A stretch of 38,385 nucleotides of DNA from Acanthaster planci. Lineage: Eukaryota; Echinodermata; Asteroidea; Valvatida; Acanthasteridae. Positions 19,501 through 30,047 of this stretch are shown one piece after another (the stretch's first letter is position 1; the number at the start of each line of letters is the position of its first letter). The stretch is from NCBI RefSeq assembly GCF_001949145.1, contig NW_019091375.1, positions 1,029,813 through 1,068,197 on the forward strand. Direction: 5' to 3'. The notes beneath the pieces were generated by a model. That model was not told the origin of the DNA, ran no database searches, and saw only the letters and a program-made list of their open reading frames with translations. The translations under genes and the position numbers were made by a program.

Positions 19501-22500
19501 AATCAAATATCAAGTGGCCGTCGAACAATTACCGACTGAAACGACAGATTTAATGACAGTTTAGAAATTGAAGGAAAGCATTTGTTCTAGAGTCTGTTGA
19601 TCACCAAACTATTAACCAAACCTGCTATACTGGCGTCATCGGTTTCCGCATCTTCTAGGTGTATATCCACTGTTAATACAATGACAAATGATAAATGTCT
19701 TCTGTTTAATGCATCTGTGTATTTTCGTACTTAAGCAGTTAACAACATACATTAATAGGCCAATATCTACTTTCTAAGCATGCTTCATAAAAGGTATTTT
19801 TGCGTAATTGTACATTTCATTTGTGCAGTTTTCTGTTTAAAGTTTCTTATGTATGTTACACTATTCCTCAAATCATTTTGAAATTATCATTCAGATATCA
19901 AAAGTTCAAAGTAATCATTTAGCTGTTACTTTGCAGGTGTAACAAAGAGCCCCTTTCAGCATTCAAACGAAACTAAAAGAGTTGCCTAAACTGATACGAG
20001 AAAGTTTACACGTCTTCCTCCATTTCACGTATTGTGGAGTTCTAGAAATCAACAATATTGTAAAACTACACCTAGTCCTTACCTGTACATGTTACAAAAA
20101 AGTGACTACAGTTAAGGACTGAGATTGCTCATTACCACTTGCATATTCCATACTTCTTAGATCAAATCAATTCCAAATTAGTAGGAAAAAATTGTTCAGC
20201 TCTTTGAACTTGAAATTAATTAAATAGTCACTGGTCATAAACAACAGGTACTCATCAAAACGACAGATTTAACGACATGAGATAAATATCTTTTGAACAT
20301 CAAAAAGACAAACCTGTTGTATGATTTCCCCCACCAGCCTGATATTCCTCCTCTGTTAATAAAGAGACGCATTATAAATGTCACTATTTTGCCGTACCTT
20401 TATAATTCGTACATGAGCAATTCAGAAACACACATTATATAGGCTGTGTATACTTCCCAAGCATCAGAAAAGATATTTCTGCGCGTGAGTACCATAATAA
20501 TGTTTGTTGTCATCCATCCCAGACTGATGTCCATGTGTTGAAGTATTCAAAAGTAGTTTCTCAGACACAAGAAGTTCAATGTAGTCTTTTGATTTCGACT
20601 TTATCTATAAGAAATGCTCCTCTTTTAGCACTGAAACGAACTATAATTTGAACGTGTATCAATCTGGCCTTACAATTCCCATTCACTGATACAGAAGGGA
20701 AAGTTTATTCGTCTTTCTCTACTGTCTTTAGAGTGCAGAAATTCTCGAAATCCACAATATCTTCCAAAGACTAACCTCCAAGCTGTTTCCTAAGTATTAG
20801 AAAGCAATGATAAGGCAAAATTCCTTTAAAGAAATTGCAACTGCATACTTTTGTGTTAAACGAATTAAACGGTTTAATTCATATAACACAAAAGTATTAG
20901 AAGTACTTCTACTCGTACTCGGATTTAGAAGTACTTGTACTTGTACTCGGAAGTGCAAGTAATTGTACTCGGAAACCAGTACATGTACTCGGCTGGCAAA
21001 GTACTCGACCTATCTTTGTACTCGGCAGTCAAAGTACTCGGCAGTACATGGTACTCGGAAACAAGTACTCGACTACAACTCTGATTAAACCAGGATTTAC
21101 CTTGAGTTATTCCTTCGTCTACACGACAGTGCATACGGACCTTTTGAAAAATACAGCGACCAGCTGTTCGGATCTTATCTAATATGCGTTGAATAAACGC
21201 ATTGCTTTTGGGATAAATCAACAGGACGACGAAAAGCACTAAAATCACTGCTACCACAAAAGAGCAGTCGCAAATGCAGGAATTCTCATTAGGAGAGACA
21301 GGTGAAAGGGTCGGAGCTTCTGTGCCACCTGAAATAAAAAACAACCACTATGTTTGATTAAAAAGTGTATGTAGTACAAAACTGCTGCAAACTGCTTGCT
21401 GACCACAATGACCTACAATCTTTCTCAAGATTTTTCAAAGATGCTTGTAGGATCGAAAAGTCAGGCCCTCCATAGTTTGTAATTTGTTTAAAAGTGTTTG
21501 GTTTTGATTTTTTGGTCTGCAGTATTCCAAGTGCGCTGCGAGATATGGGTTTACTCTTTAAGTCGAAAAAAGTGTGAAACTAGAGACAAGACAATCAAAA
21601 GTGAAAATTACTCTCAATTTGGATTGAAATACTCTGAAGAAAAAATTACTTCAGTCGAAGCTCGAGTGAAAATTCTATCCTTTTGATAGAAGAATTTTTA
21701 TTGCCAAAACATAGGGTCCCTAGTTGTCGACTGCAGGGGTGCATTTTCAGTCGAAAAGATTGAATTTTCACTCCTTAGAATTAAGAGAATATTTAGTCTT
21801 TTTTTCATTAAGAGTGTTGATCTTTCATCAAACCTTTTTTCTTGGTTCAACAAATTCAGAAACTTCTGAGTTTTTGTTGTACCTTTTGGATTCTTGCAAA
21901 ATCAAAATAATTTAACGCAACATGAACTTAATGGGCAGTCAACTTAAAAGCAACCCCAGGAGACTGCGGGATTCTGAGTGGGAGTGGAGCTTCTATGGTG
22001 TTGAGAGGGATCCAGATTTTTCAAGATCTCCAAGCACAAGGCCCGCAGCGGTTCCAGCCCCACCCCCATCCTGGCAATGGGATCTCCTATATCCCTACAG
22101 CCCTTGACCCGGCCATGGGATGTTCTATATCTCTTTGCCCCAACCCTTCAGTCCAATGAGATGTTCTGTATCTTCCAACCGGTACCAAACAAAGCCCCAT
22201 CTCCGCTCCAAGGAATCCCTCAGCAGTCACACCGTGGTCAACATGAGTCAGCGCGCCCTCTCCGCAGACGAGACCAAAGTTCTGTCACGAGGCATGAACT
22301 TTGCCCTAGTTCCCCAATCATCACTCATTGAAGACATCATCCAGCACATCCACCTCTACGCCATATAAGCTCCACTCCCAGTTGGAATCCCGCAGTCTCC
22401 TAAAGACGGACAGAGTACACCGTTCGAAACGTCAAGTTATTCCCTGGTTCTTCTCAGAACCACACATACTCAAGAAAGAGATTGATCCATGGTGTAACCG

Positions 22501-25500
22501 CAATCGTTTTTACTCATATAAATAATAATAGTGAGATACAAATATGGACCAATTCGGCGGGTTTTACAAAAACTTTCCTCGTTTGTAGCGTTGATGGCGC
22601 CACGCAGAAATGCCTTTTGATGACGTACCACCGTGGAAACGAAAAACGTCATGACCTGACATGACCTGGTTTCGTGGATATGTTTTCGTACAAAGCTCTG
22701 CAAGCCTGAGCTGCACGGCCTAGCCTGGCATGCACTTTTTTTGAATAAAATAACAACATAAAAACATTCAAAACATCTGTCCTTTATTCTGAACGTACCA
22801 AGCCGTTATTATCAAACGATCTTGATCTCCTTCACAGCCTCGTTCACCAGCAGTGGCCCCATCGTCAGCCCAATCAGGATCCCGTTGGTGCGCGTTCTGG
22901 TTGACACGATTGGTTCGAAGAGTAAGACTCTGCGCCTCGGACTCAAGGACAGTATGCATGCAATTGTAGCTACACGCGCGTTACACCACCACGTGTAATT
23001 GCATTGACCCGAGTGCGCCGGCTCAGTGCGTACATGCACCAGCCGGAGAACCGTTTCCACGGTGCTACGTGGACAAAACTCTGAAAAAGCCGTATTCATG
23101 AGATGTAAATGAGCGATGACGACAAGCTTCATTCGCGAAAGCTAGCCATGGCGCTCGGCAGAAACGGGTCTCAAAAGTGAGTTTATTTAACCAAAAATAT
23201 TGCTAAATCCGGGTTTATGTGACCCATAGTTCCAAGTACACATACTAGTGGCAGATTTCTTATTTCTTTCACCAATGGAGTTGCGCTTTAAGGAAAAGAT
23301 CATTGTCAGAAATAAAGACTCACTTGTAACACTAAAAGTAACAACAGATGAGCTTGTTTGATCTGTAATGGCCTGACCACCGGCGGTACACTTGAAACGA
23401 CAACCATATAGTGATGGCTCGAAATCGACAATGTAAATTGAGGACTTCACGCTCAAAGTTTTAGTGGTCTGGTTCTCGGTGGTTATTGATTTTGTGAAGA
23501 ATGTTGGGGTCCCCATACAGTCTGAGAAGGACCAGTTGAGGGCTGGCTTTGGGTAGACCGCACTTATAGAGCAATCAAATCTCTGATACTTTTCATGCGG
23601 TGCCACATTAACAGCACAGTCATCATTTGTTGGCTCAAAACCTTCGATGGCTGGACACTTCTCGGTCGCCAGAGCTGTAATTGAAGTAAGTTCAACTTCA
23701 CATTGTAAAAGTGAAATAATTAAAGTACTACTAAAAGTGCCGCATGAAGGAAGGAAACTTTGCGGGGCATGGTGGTTAGGGTTTGCAGCTTTTGATCATA
23801 GGGTCAGGGGTTCGAATCCAGCTGGTGGTAGCTTGTTGCCATCTTGGGAAAGTCACTTTACCCCCATGTGCCTCTCTCCACCCAGGAGTAAATGGGTACC
23901 TGTGAAAGGCAGATATGATTATGTTAGCTGTGTGCGCTTGATAGGGCTACATCAGGCTAGTGTACTCCCAAGGGAGCTGGAATGGTTTAGGAAATGTTCA
24001 GTTGTGAGCCCAAAGTGCAGGTGTAACAATAATGTCTCTTGAGCAATACAACTGGGTGGATACGTGTACAATGTTAAAAAAAAAGGAAATCTGTATCATT
24101 ATGTTAGGTAGCTGCACTTAAAGTTTGTCCAAACAAAATTAGCCCTCAGAATATTTACTCTATTTTAATTAAGCATTCGGGCAAGTAGTTTATTAGGGGT
24201 ATGGGAGGGTTCTATCCACTTTGTTGATGCCGAGTTAGTTGTTTGATACTCCGGTGGATAAGGCTTTTTTCGCACCAAATGTTTTCAGAAACTATATTTC
24301 AGTGTTCTGCCAGGCGTCAATCTCATAACAGTTGAGGATTTATGACACTCACCCAACCAAGTTACATCAACACAAGCTGTCTTTAGGTCCCTTCCTTGTT
24401 CAAACACATGGCAGCAGTACGTCTCTTGTCGTTTGGAGAATCTATGCACTTTTAACACATCCTTGTCAGTCAGGCTATGTGTCTGATCATATTCCAGAGC
24501 TGACTTGATCACTCCATCAGGAAACTTGGCGACAATGATGTCCAGACTTGGACCATCTGATGTTTTGATTGTCCAGTACACTGTTATTAAGTCTGTCGGG
24601 GTTTGCAGCTGAGGCAGAAGTGAGCAGTTGATCGTGTTACGACCCTGGATGTCCATCGATGTGGCCGTCTCATTAACGATCGACTCGTTATCAGGAAATG
24701 TCTTTTCTGCAGAGAATCAAATTCATACCGAAACTAATGACCGTCGGTCGTTATTTCTTTATAACACCGCTAACGAAATCAGAATATTTCAAGGATATCA
24801 GATAGTTATCCACAGCGGTGTCACATGGTTACACGGGTTAGCAGGAAAGGCAAGTTAAGACAATAGAGACAGGATCTTAAATGCTGTATGACTGCAATTT
24901 CGACAGAGTAACAAGTATTGTTAACGTGGTATGTTTAGATGACTGGTGTTGTAGCAAGGTTTTGAGTCACCGGTGGCAAAATGGAAATTTTTTCCAGGAA
25001 ACGGCTGTCATTTAAAGAACTCTTAAATCCCCAGAAGGATAGTAGTGCTGGAACTGTAACCGATGATAGAGATGATTGCTGTTCCAGTTTGCTTCAATTT
25101 CTTATCGATGTTTGGCCCGAACGTTTGTGAATATTTAATACATGTACTAATCAACAATACATCATCATACCACAAAGACACACACGTCAGCGAAATAAAT
25201 GTGCTGCCCTTATCAGACGCCATGGAATTAGAGGCTTTGCAAGACAACCTTTTCGGACGTGTTTGGCATTAAATAAGGCACTGAATAAAACGTAATTGCA
25301 TGTAATGAGCAATACAGAGCTGACCAACTGACCAAAGGCATAAATGTCAAGCGATCAAAAGTCAGAGATAGGCCTAGTCGAGGCGGCGCGACGAGAAAGA
25401 ATTGCACAGTGAGATCTGGTTGCAAAGTGTCTGTCAAGCAAGTTTAGTATTGTGCACAACTGTGCAGAAGCGAGTACACCATACTTAGTCCTCCAAAATA

Positions 25501-26717
25501 AATAACTATCGTAGAGGTTTGGACTTCCAAGCTCAATTGCACCACGCATGTTAGATCTGTGTCCAATTTGGGGTTTAATCCAGCAACTGCGTTGACACTA
25601 CAAAAATTGAGGGATTAGACTCTTCAACTGCAACATCTCATCCTTCCTGAAAAAAGCTAAGGGATCATATCCGTTTACGCAAGAATTTGCACAATCCAGC
25701 GTAGGCCTAAACATATGGTGTATAGCAAAGTTAAGTACATGTATATGTTAATTAAGGGGGGATGCAAATTCTCATTACACCCCAAATGTCACGCAACCGG
25801 AGTATTAATTAAGAAAAATAGCTTACACAAAGGGAATATTAAATTTACCTAATACAAAAACATCCAGATAGTCTTCGGAGATTGTGGCGGTAGAACTATA
25901 ACACATCACTCTACACCAGTACCTACCAGTGTAATTCACATACACTGGATCAATTATGATTCCGTAGACTGGTGAAATCTGGTATCGGTCTCCGTCTGTA
26001 GAGTTCTGGCCATCACCGCGATAAATGCGCCAGAGAATGTTTTTTCGCGAGGAAACATCCCAACTCTGTCCTCGGTACCAGCTGATGACTGACACGGTAT
26101 TGCCTTGTGATAGGGCTGGACATGACAGGTGGTAGGCACGGCCACTCTGTAGGTAAACCGTCTTTTTAGTCACTCGCATCGGTGCTTCGTACGTCTCTGC
26201 AAAAAAAATTATAGACTTGACCCAACAAACGTCTGTCTAGAGTAAAGAAATATCTACTGGAGAAAGTTTTGCCCCTCATAGGTATCCTATGATCAAAACT
26301 AAAGGCCGGTTCATACTTTACGCGAAAAAGAAAACGAACGCGTATTGTCGGGGCAGATCAAATGAATTCGTAGACGTTGAACACATTTCAACTCGGGCAA
26401 AATTTCGCTGTAAATTTCCAGTTTGTCCAACGTTTCGCTTTCGCCTGAAGTAGACTATGAACCAGCCTTAACTTGCTGCAAATGCTAATCATGAGAATAC
26501 CTAGGGAAGGAAAAAAATAAGTTTAAGACATTGGAGAAAAATTTAATACGAAAAGGGCGTTCATTATTCTTCCTGCTTGCAAAACAGCTTTAATGAAGGA
26601 TTAAAATACAACCTTACCACTTCTTGTTTGGTCAAGAGACTTGGCGGGCCAAGGTTGAGGTCCAATGACCGCAAGGATTACGACGACCAACACCACAAAG
26701 AAATTCGAAAAGTCCAT
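16539..26717 (-). CDS. Ig-domain transmembrane receptor with mini-exon cytoplasmic tail (3' end unresolved)
   Basis: Supported exons: 26717-26618, 26196-25849, 24706-24353, 23674-23324, 21328-21101, 20352-20314, 19669-19622, 18991-18944, 18562-18503 and 16903-16856. Together they give 541 codons in one open frame, every intron phase 1. Order: signal peptide 1-25; V-set-like Ig domain about 38-149 (C59, WYR 73-75, YWC 126-128); Ig-like domain about 157-267 (C177, W194, C247); cysteine-rich Ig-like domain about 285-384 (C302, W315, C363); membrane helix about 407-423; tail from 424 on. The tail has at least five mini-exons with EEEYQ and NEYVGM motifs, so phosphotyrosine adaptor binding is plausible. 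No kinase follows. The terminal exon is not settled: 16561-16539 would add VTQESLM and stop, but support is weak. It resembles the multi-exon Ig-TM immune-type receptors of invertebrate deuterostomes; I cannot name the family. Confidence 0.75.
16856..16903 (-). CDS. Cytoplasmic mini-exon e (DEICMLDEGNEYVGMP)
   Basis: The exon is 48 nt, phase 1-1, between 'gggttcag' and CCAG|GTCAGG. It encodes a tyrosine in NEYVGM, a YxxM-type motif. Its flanking intron resembles those of exons a-c. Confidence 0.6.
16904..18502. other. Intron between tail mini-exons d and e
   Basis: This intron of about 1.6 kb includes a G11...C7 hairpin (18292-18317), a G-rich stretch near 18130 and a possible 6-nt microexon at 18021-18026. 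No further supported exon was found. Confidence 0.5.
18292..18317. repeat. G-run/C-run inverted repeat
   Basis: Eleven G, then 'attctatg', then seven C. A further G6 run follows at about 18332. It resembles the hairpin at 13446-13468. Confidence 0.7.
18503..18562 (-). CDS. Cytoplasmic mini-exon d (EGEPMLRKIIPSGSVVHTTK)
   Basis: The exon is 60 nt, phase 1-1, with strong sites 'ctttcctgcag' and AAAG|GTAAAC. It is not obviously related to exons a-c. Confidence 0.65.
18944..18991 (-). CDS. Cytoplasmic mini-exon c (EEEFQVDGGKTN)
   Basis: The exon is 48 nt, phase 1-1, between 'gtaaatag' and ACAG|GTTTGG. It encodes EEEFQVDGGKTNAIMT. The position of Tyr in exon a is Phe here. Confidence 0.65.
19622..19669 (-). 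CDS. Cytoplasmic mini-exon b (VDIHLEDAETDDASIA)
   Basis: The exon is 48 nt, phase 1-1, between 'attaacag' and GCAG|GTTTGG. It encodes an acidic segment without tyrosine and is paralogous to exons a and c by intron similarity. Confidence 0.6.
20314..20352 (-). CDS. Cytoplasmic mini-exon a (EEEYQAGGG)
   Basis: The exon is 39 nt, phase 1-1, between 'attaacag' and ACAG|GTTTGT. It encodes EEEYQAGGGNHTT. It shares the GTTTG donor and flanking intron words with exons b and c. Confidence 0.65.
20893..21076. repeat. Degenerate TACTCGG-rich array next to the TM exon donor
   Basis: About ten imperfect copies of (G)TACTCGG/GTACTTG words lie within 185 bases, starting 25 bases into the intron that follows the TM exon. 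Read on the gene's strand they give CCGAGTAC units, which in the frame of the TM exon encode (S/A)EY. Confidence 0.85.
21101..21328 (-). CDS. Ig-TM receptor exon 5: transmembrane segment
   Basis: The exon is 228 nt, phase 1-1, between 'tttatttcag' and CAAG|GTAAAT. A Pro/Ser stalk and a CICDC cluster precede the helix FVVAVILVLFVVLLIY, followed by a basic, Cys-containing juxtamembrane region. If the donor is not used the frame stays open into the TACTCGG tract. Confidence 0.88.
22035..22505 (+). mobile_element. Second Penelope-like remnant (internally deleted)
   Basis: The stretch near 22073 ('atgggatctcctatatccct') resembles the 3' region of the first element near 6087. An open segment with MSQRALSADETKVLSRGMNF resembles the N-terminal conserved motif of Penelope-like ORFs and is followed almost directly by the element tail ('gttcgaaacgt', 'cagaaccacacatactca'). 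The RT and endonuclease are absent. It is antisense inside the receptor intron between exons 4 and 5. Confidence 0.7.
22770..23132 (-). other. GC-richer segment with an open minus-strand frame
   Basis: A minus-strand frame of about 106 codons ends at 22812 with MGPLLVNEAVKEIKIV. GAATAAAG follows about 25 bases later, a possible polyadenylation signal. Base composition is richer in GC than the neighbouring intron. I do not recognise the protein; it may be the 3' end of an inserted element. Confidence 0.3.
23324..23674 (-). CDS. Ig-TM receptor exon 4: third Ig-like domain
   Basis: The exon is 351 nt, phase 1-1, between 'caattacag' and ACAA|GTGAGT. It has FDCSISAVYPKPALNWSF and YGCRFKC, plus further cysteines at 274, 287 and 320 that suggest additional disulfides. 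Confidence 0.85.
23761..24086 (+). mobile_element. tRNA-derived SINE
   Basis: The head has an A-box-like 'tggttagggtttgc' and a perfect B box GGTTCGAATCC (23809-23819). It is followed by a body with 'cttgggaaagtcactttac' and 'ccacccaggagtaaatggg', typical of marine invertebrate SINEs. It ends in an oligo-A run at about 24076-24085. It lies in the intron between receptor exons 3 and 4. Confidence 0.8.
24353..24706 (-). CDS. Ig-TM receptor exon 3: second Ig-like domain
   Basis: The exon is 354 nt, phase 1-1, between 'ttctctgcag' and TTGG|GTGAGT. The core is INCSLL, VYW and a YCC (C247 C248). C261 near the end may pair with C248. Confidence 0.85.
24707..25848. other. Receptor intron 2
   Basis: The intron is about 1.1 kb. 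No repeat or exon was recognised. Confidence 0.5.
25849..26196 (-). CDS. Ig-TM receptor exon 2: V-set-like domain
   Basis: The exon is 348 nt, phase 1-1, following 'ttttttgcag'. It shows LSCPAL, SWYRGQ and NYTGRYWCRV, the C-W-C core of a variable-type Ig fold in the style of TREM/CD300/pIgR-like domains. An additional C132 lies four residues after C128. Confidence 0.88.
26303..26468. mobile_element. Harbinger-type MITE with TAA target duplication
   Basis: The inverted ends AGGCCGGTTCATA (left) and TATGAACCAGCCT (right) are flanked by TAA at 26300-26302 and 26469-26471. The 166-bp element has no coding capacity. A 3-bp TWA-type duplication fits PIF/Harbinger families. It lies in receptor intron 1. 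Confidence 0.75.
26618..26717 (-). CDS. Ig-TM receptor exon 1: signal peptide
   Basis: The ATG at 26717 opens MDFSNFFVVLVVVILAVIG, a strongly hydrophobic leader, and the exon ends AGTG|GTAAGG in phase 1. It joins in frame to the V-set-like exon as ...TRS-ETYEAPM. Confidence 0.8.
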
Positions 26718-28159
26718 GGCTGCACGTTAATATACAGAATACACATTTCAGTCATCCATCTCATGCACTGAGTAAACTTAGGAACGCGCTTAATTCTAGA
26801 GATGATTTTTACAGAGACGTAGCTAGTCCCCAGTCGTATGCTCCAATGCACCCACACAACTGAACGGAGCACACTTACTACAATAACATTGAGACATAGT
26901 TTGCAGCTGAACTGTATCAAAATGGTGAAGGCATGGATCATGATCGCAGTTTTGGGGAAACATTTAGGAGTCAGCAACATGGCCAAACTAAACTTGTGAT
27001 CGAGCCATATTAACCCTAACCCTGTAGGGTGTGTGTGTAATCATATATGTGGGAATGTTAGTGTTCAATTAGCCTACATTATTGGGTATAAAAACCAATC
27101 AGTAAAATGGTAACATGCCCCGACCCGTAATGGTCTCAGCTATGTACACTGTTTTATGATGCAAAAATTTCATGCCAGCTTTCTGCTAGAACTGGCAGAA
27201 AAGAATTCAATGGAACAATGTGCAGCGTATGTCGAAGTGCAATAGGTACGAAGGTCTCACCTAGACTAGCCTTATAGAATAGAAGTTTGTTTGTGATGAA
27301 CTAGATTTATTTTTGAATAGTGTCCTATATATCATCATTAAATCAATCACTGAAATTCACCTTCAATTCAATGAAAACCGAAGTTTACATGGTTTTGAAG
27401 AAAATAAATAAGTAAATCGTAAACTTTTATATAAAAGTAAAGCATAAACTCAAAGCTTAAAAAACTCAAAATACGATAAAAAATACAAAACATAACCATA
27501 CATCTATATGTTAAAACCATGTTCACAACCAACCAAAACCAGCTGTGCCCTCTTTAAATACATACACACCCCATGCAACAATAATTCGAAATAAATCAAA
27601 CTTATCCATGCACATCCCACCTGAAAAGAAATATACATTGTGTTGAAAACTTCAGAATAAACTTTAATTCCTGAAAAAGCAACAAAACACAGAAACCATG
27701 CAACGCATGTAGTAAAGCCTCCACTGAATATGCATGCTCACAACTGAATACAGCTTATAAGCTTAAATCAATATAAACAATGCAGGCGAACTACAGGAAG
27801 CCTCTAGCGATTGATGTAATTTTCTGGAGAAAGGAGAAAAAGAAAATTCCCGTTGGACACGTAGCATTCAGTCAAGTACATACCATCTTCTGAGTATCGA
27901 ATGTGGCTACCGGACAAAGCGAACAATTTAGCGCTAAAACACTACATTCGATTGGTGGCATTATAGTAGTGCCATGTTTTGTTTAGCTGGATGACAACTG
28001 ATTGGTATTTATTTTAGAATTGTGGCTATATGTACTGGGGCACCTACATGTACATACATTTGGTTAATATGAAACAATACAAGGTACACAAGTTTAAAAA
28101 AAACCTTGTTTTGAAATGGTTCCCAATTCACAAGATTTTGTGGTTCGAATCCCACCCAA

Positions 28160-29130
28160 AACGCAAGATGTCTTTTATTCTCGGGTTTGTTCCGCTGCAC
28201 ATCTTTGCTAGTTTTTATCAACTTGTTAGTCACACGTACAGTCTAAAAACAAAATGCATGAAATAATTAATATAAAAATATACATACGTATGCATACGTT
28301 GCGTAAGGGCAAAACACGTCATAAATTAACATCTCTCCAACGCAAAATACATCTTGAAATACATCTTGAAATATAAAAAAAGGCTTTCGTGGGCAATATG
28401 TCTAACCGACATTCTGGTTAACCCCAATGACCACGATACCTGTGGTTACCGTTTTTAACAAATCATTTACTGAAAAAAATTCAACCAATTCAAGGTTAAT
28501 TATAACAACATAACAGCGAAGTTCAAGACATGAAATACCATAAGGATGACTAAAGGAACCACCGCTGACTTCTGGGGTTAGGTTTATCATATGTTGAACT
28601 GTGTACTTTTTTGAAATATGAATAAACTGTTTATGCAAATTTCAGTGACAAAACAAGATGGAACAGTTTCTTTGCTTCTTCAATTGGGATCATATTCTTG
28701 TACTTGCTATTACACAGGGCCTGCCTTAATGAACATTTCGAGAAATTTTATTGAATAAGTACACATCTGGGATGTTCCAATTTTCATGATGTTTGGCAAT
28801 ACTACTTTTCATGATATTTGGCAGAGCGTGTAAATAGAAAGGCTATCGAATTCCACACATGCATGTACATGCACTCATATACAACATTGAAAGCGTGTAC
28901 AAGTAATGTGCATCAGATACACCAAAGATGTGTATTTTTAATTTTTTCAATAAAAGATGTTCTTTTATTCTTGGTTTGCTCGATTTCACGCCATTGTTTG
29001 TACTCAATATTGCTAGTTGTTTTGCTATCACAAAATGGATAAGGTGGCCAATACAAGACAGATTCTATTGGGCAATATGTCTAGCCAACTTTTGGTCAAA
29101 ATGACCAATATACCTGCATTTACGTTTAGC
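28160..29130. repeat. Diverged direct-repeat pair
   Basis: 'gggcaatatgtcta' with downstream similarity occurs at 28393 and 29070. 'gatgtcttttattctcggg' at about 28166 matches 'gatgttcttttattcttgg' at about 28956. The pair looks like an old local duplication with indels. Confidence 0.4.
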
Positions 29131-30047
29131 AGATGGCTGGTTAGAGCATCACATTACTTCATGTTAAACGCTACTGATTAAAATGACACAATCTGCAATC
29201 AATACCATTATTAGTTGGCCATCTTAACAAAAGAAAAATTTGAACTATTTTGGGGTGGTTATTCCTATATTTGTGCCACAAATGGGTTCTGGTAGAACTG
29301 CGACCCTTTCCCGCCCTTTGAAATTGAATAAATAGAACTAACAGTCATCGTGGCTGCCCTTTAAACACACACAATCGTTTTCCTAGTTCAAGCGAAATAT
29401 TTCAATATAGCATGAAATCCGTAGCAATTTCAAAAACATCGTAATTTTATGTGAGAATTTTTTCTTTAGGTAATATGACTGTCTTCTTCAGGAGTGCAGT
29501 TCAGTTCTTCAAAAACTTGGTACAGAGATTCTCATCACTAAAACTATCTTCTTAAAGCTGCCAAGTAGTTGATTCTTTAAAAACTTTGTACAAAGACTTG
29601 AAACTTCAAAACATAAGTATAAAGCTGTCTTCTAAATTTCTCGATACAGAAAAAAGTGTATTAGATCAAAATACAGTTATTTGTGGATACATGCGCAAAT
29701 TATGTGTGTGGTCTTAGATATGTGCATCTGGATGCTTAAAATAAAATTGTAAAGTTTGGATCCAACAGTGATATACAGCAAACTTCCCATAAGTGTATAT
29801 GGTACAGGGATGCAAAGCCACTGTGGTCGACTACTTCACATTCTAAATTTCTTTTAACTGCAACAATTGCTCACGGTATGAGACGCCCACGCAAATTGCA
29901 TAACTGTTTCCTGAGAAGCTTGGCATCCAGTGTTATCAGTATAGCGCTTCTGAATGTCGTGCTGCCCAGGAAATAGTCGTCCGTAGTGCATGCAGACCTC
30001 GCATGCTTATTGTGAATAGTCTGCTCGGCGGCCGGCACGTCGACTTG

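Larger units (their letters stand above)
16725..20640. repeat. Tandemly duplicated exon-intron units of the receptor tail
   Basis: Sequence just downstream of mini-exons a, b, c and e (minus strand) is shared: 'actcatcaaaacgacagatt' (about 20251), 'accgactgaaacgacagatt' (about 19530), 'actgactgaaaggacagatt' (about 18856) and 'actcaatgaaaggacaaatt' (about 16746). Upstream blocks also match ('ttactttgcaggtgtaac' near 19928, 'tcactttgcaggtgtaac' near 19246). Copies a-c are spaced about 680-690 bp, so exon and intron were duplicated together. Confidence 0.75.

Noticed and set aside
27008-27026. Telomere-like TTAACCCTAACCCTG
   Set aside because: Only two units. Not evidence of a telomere or an interstitial array.
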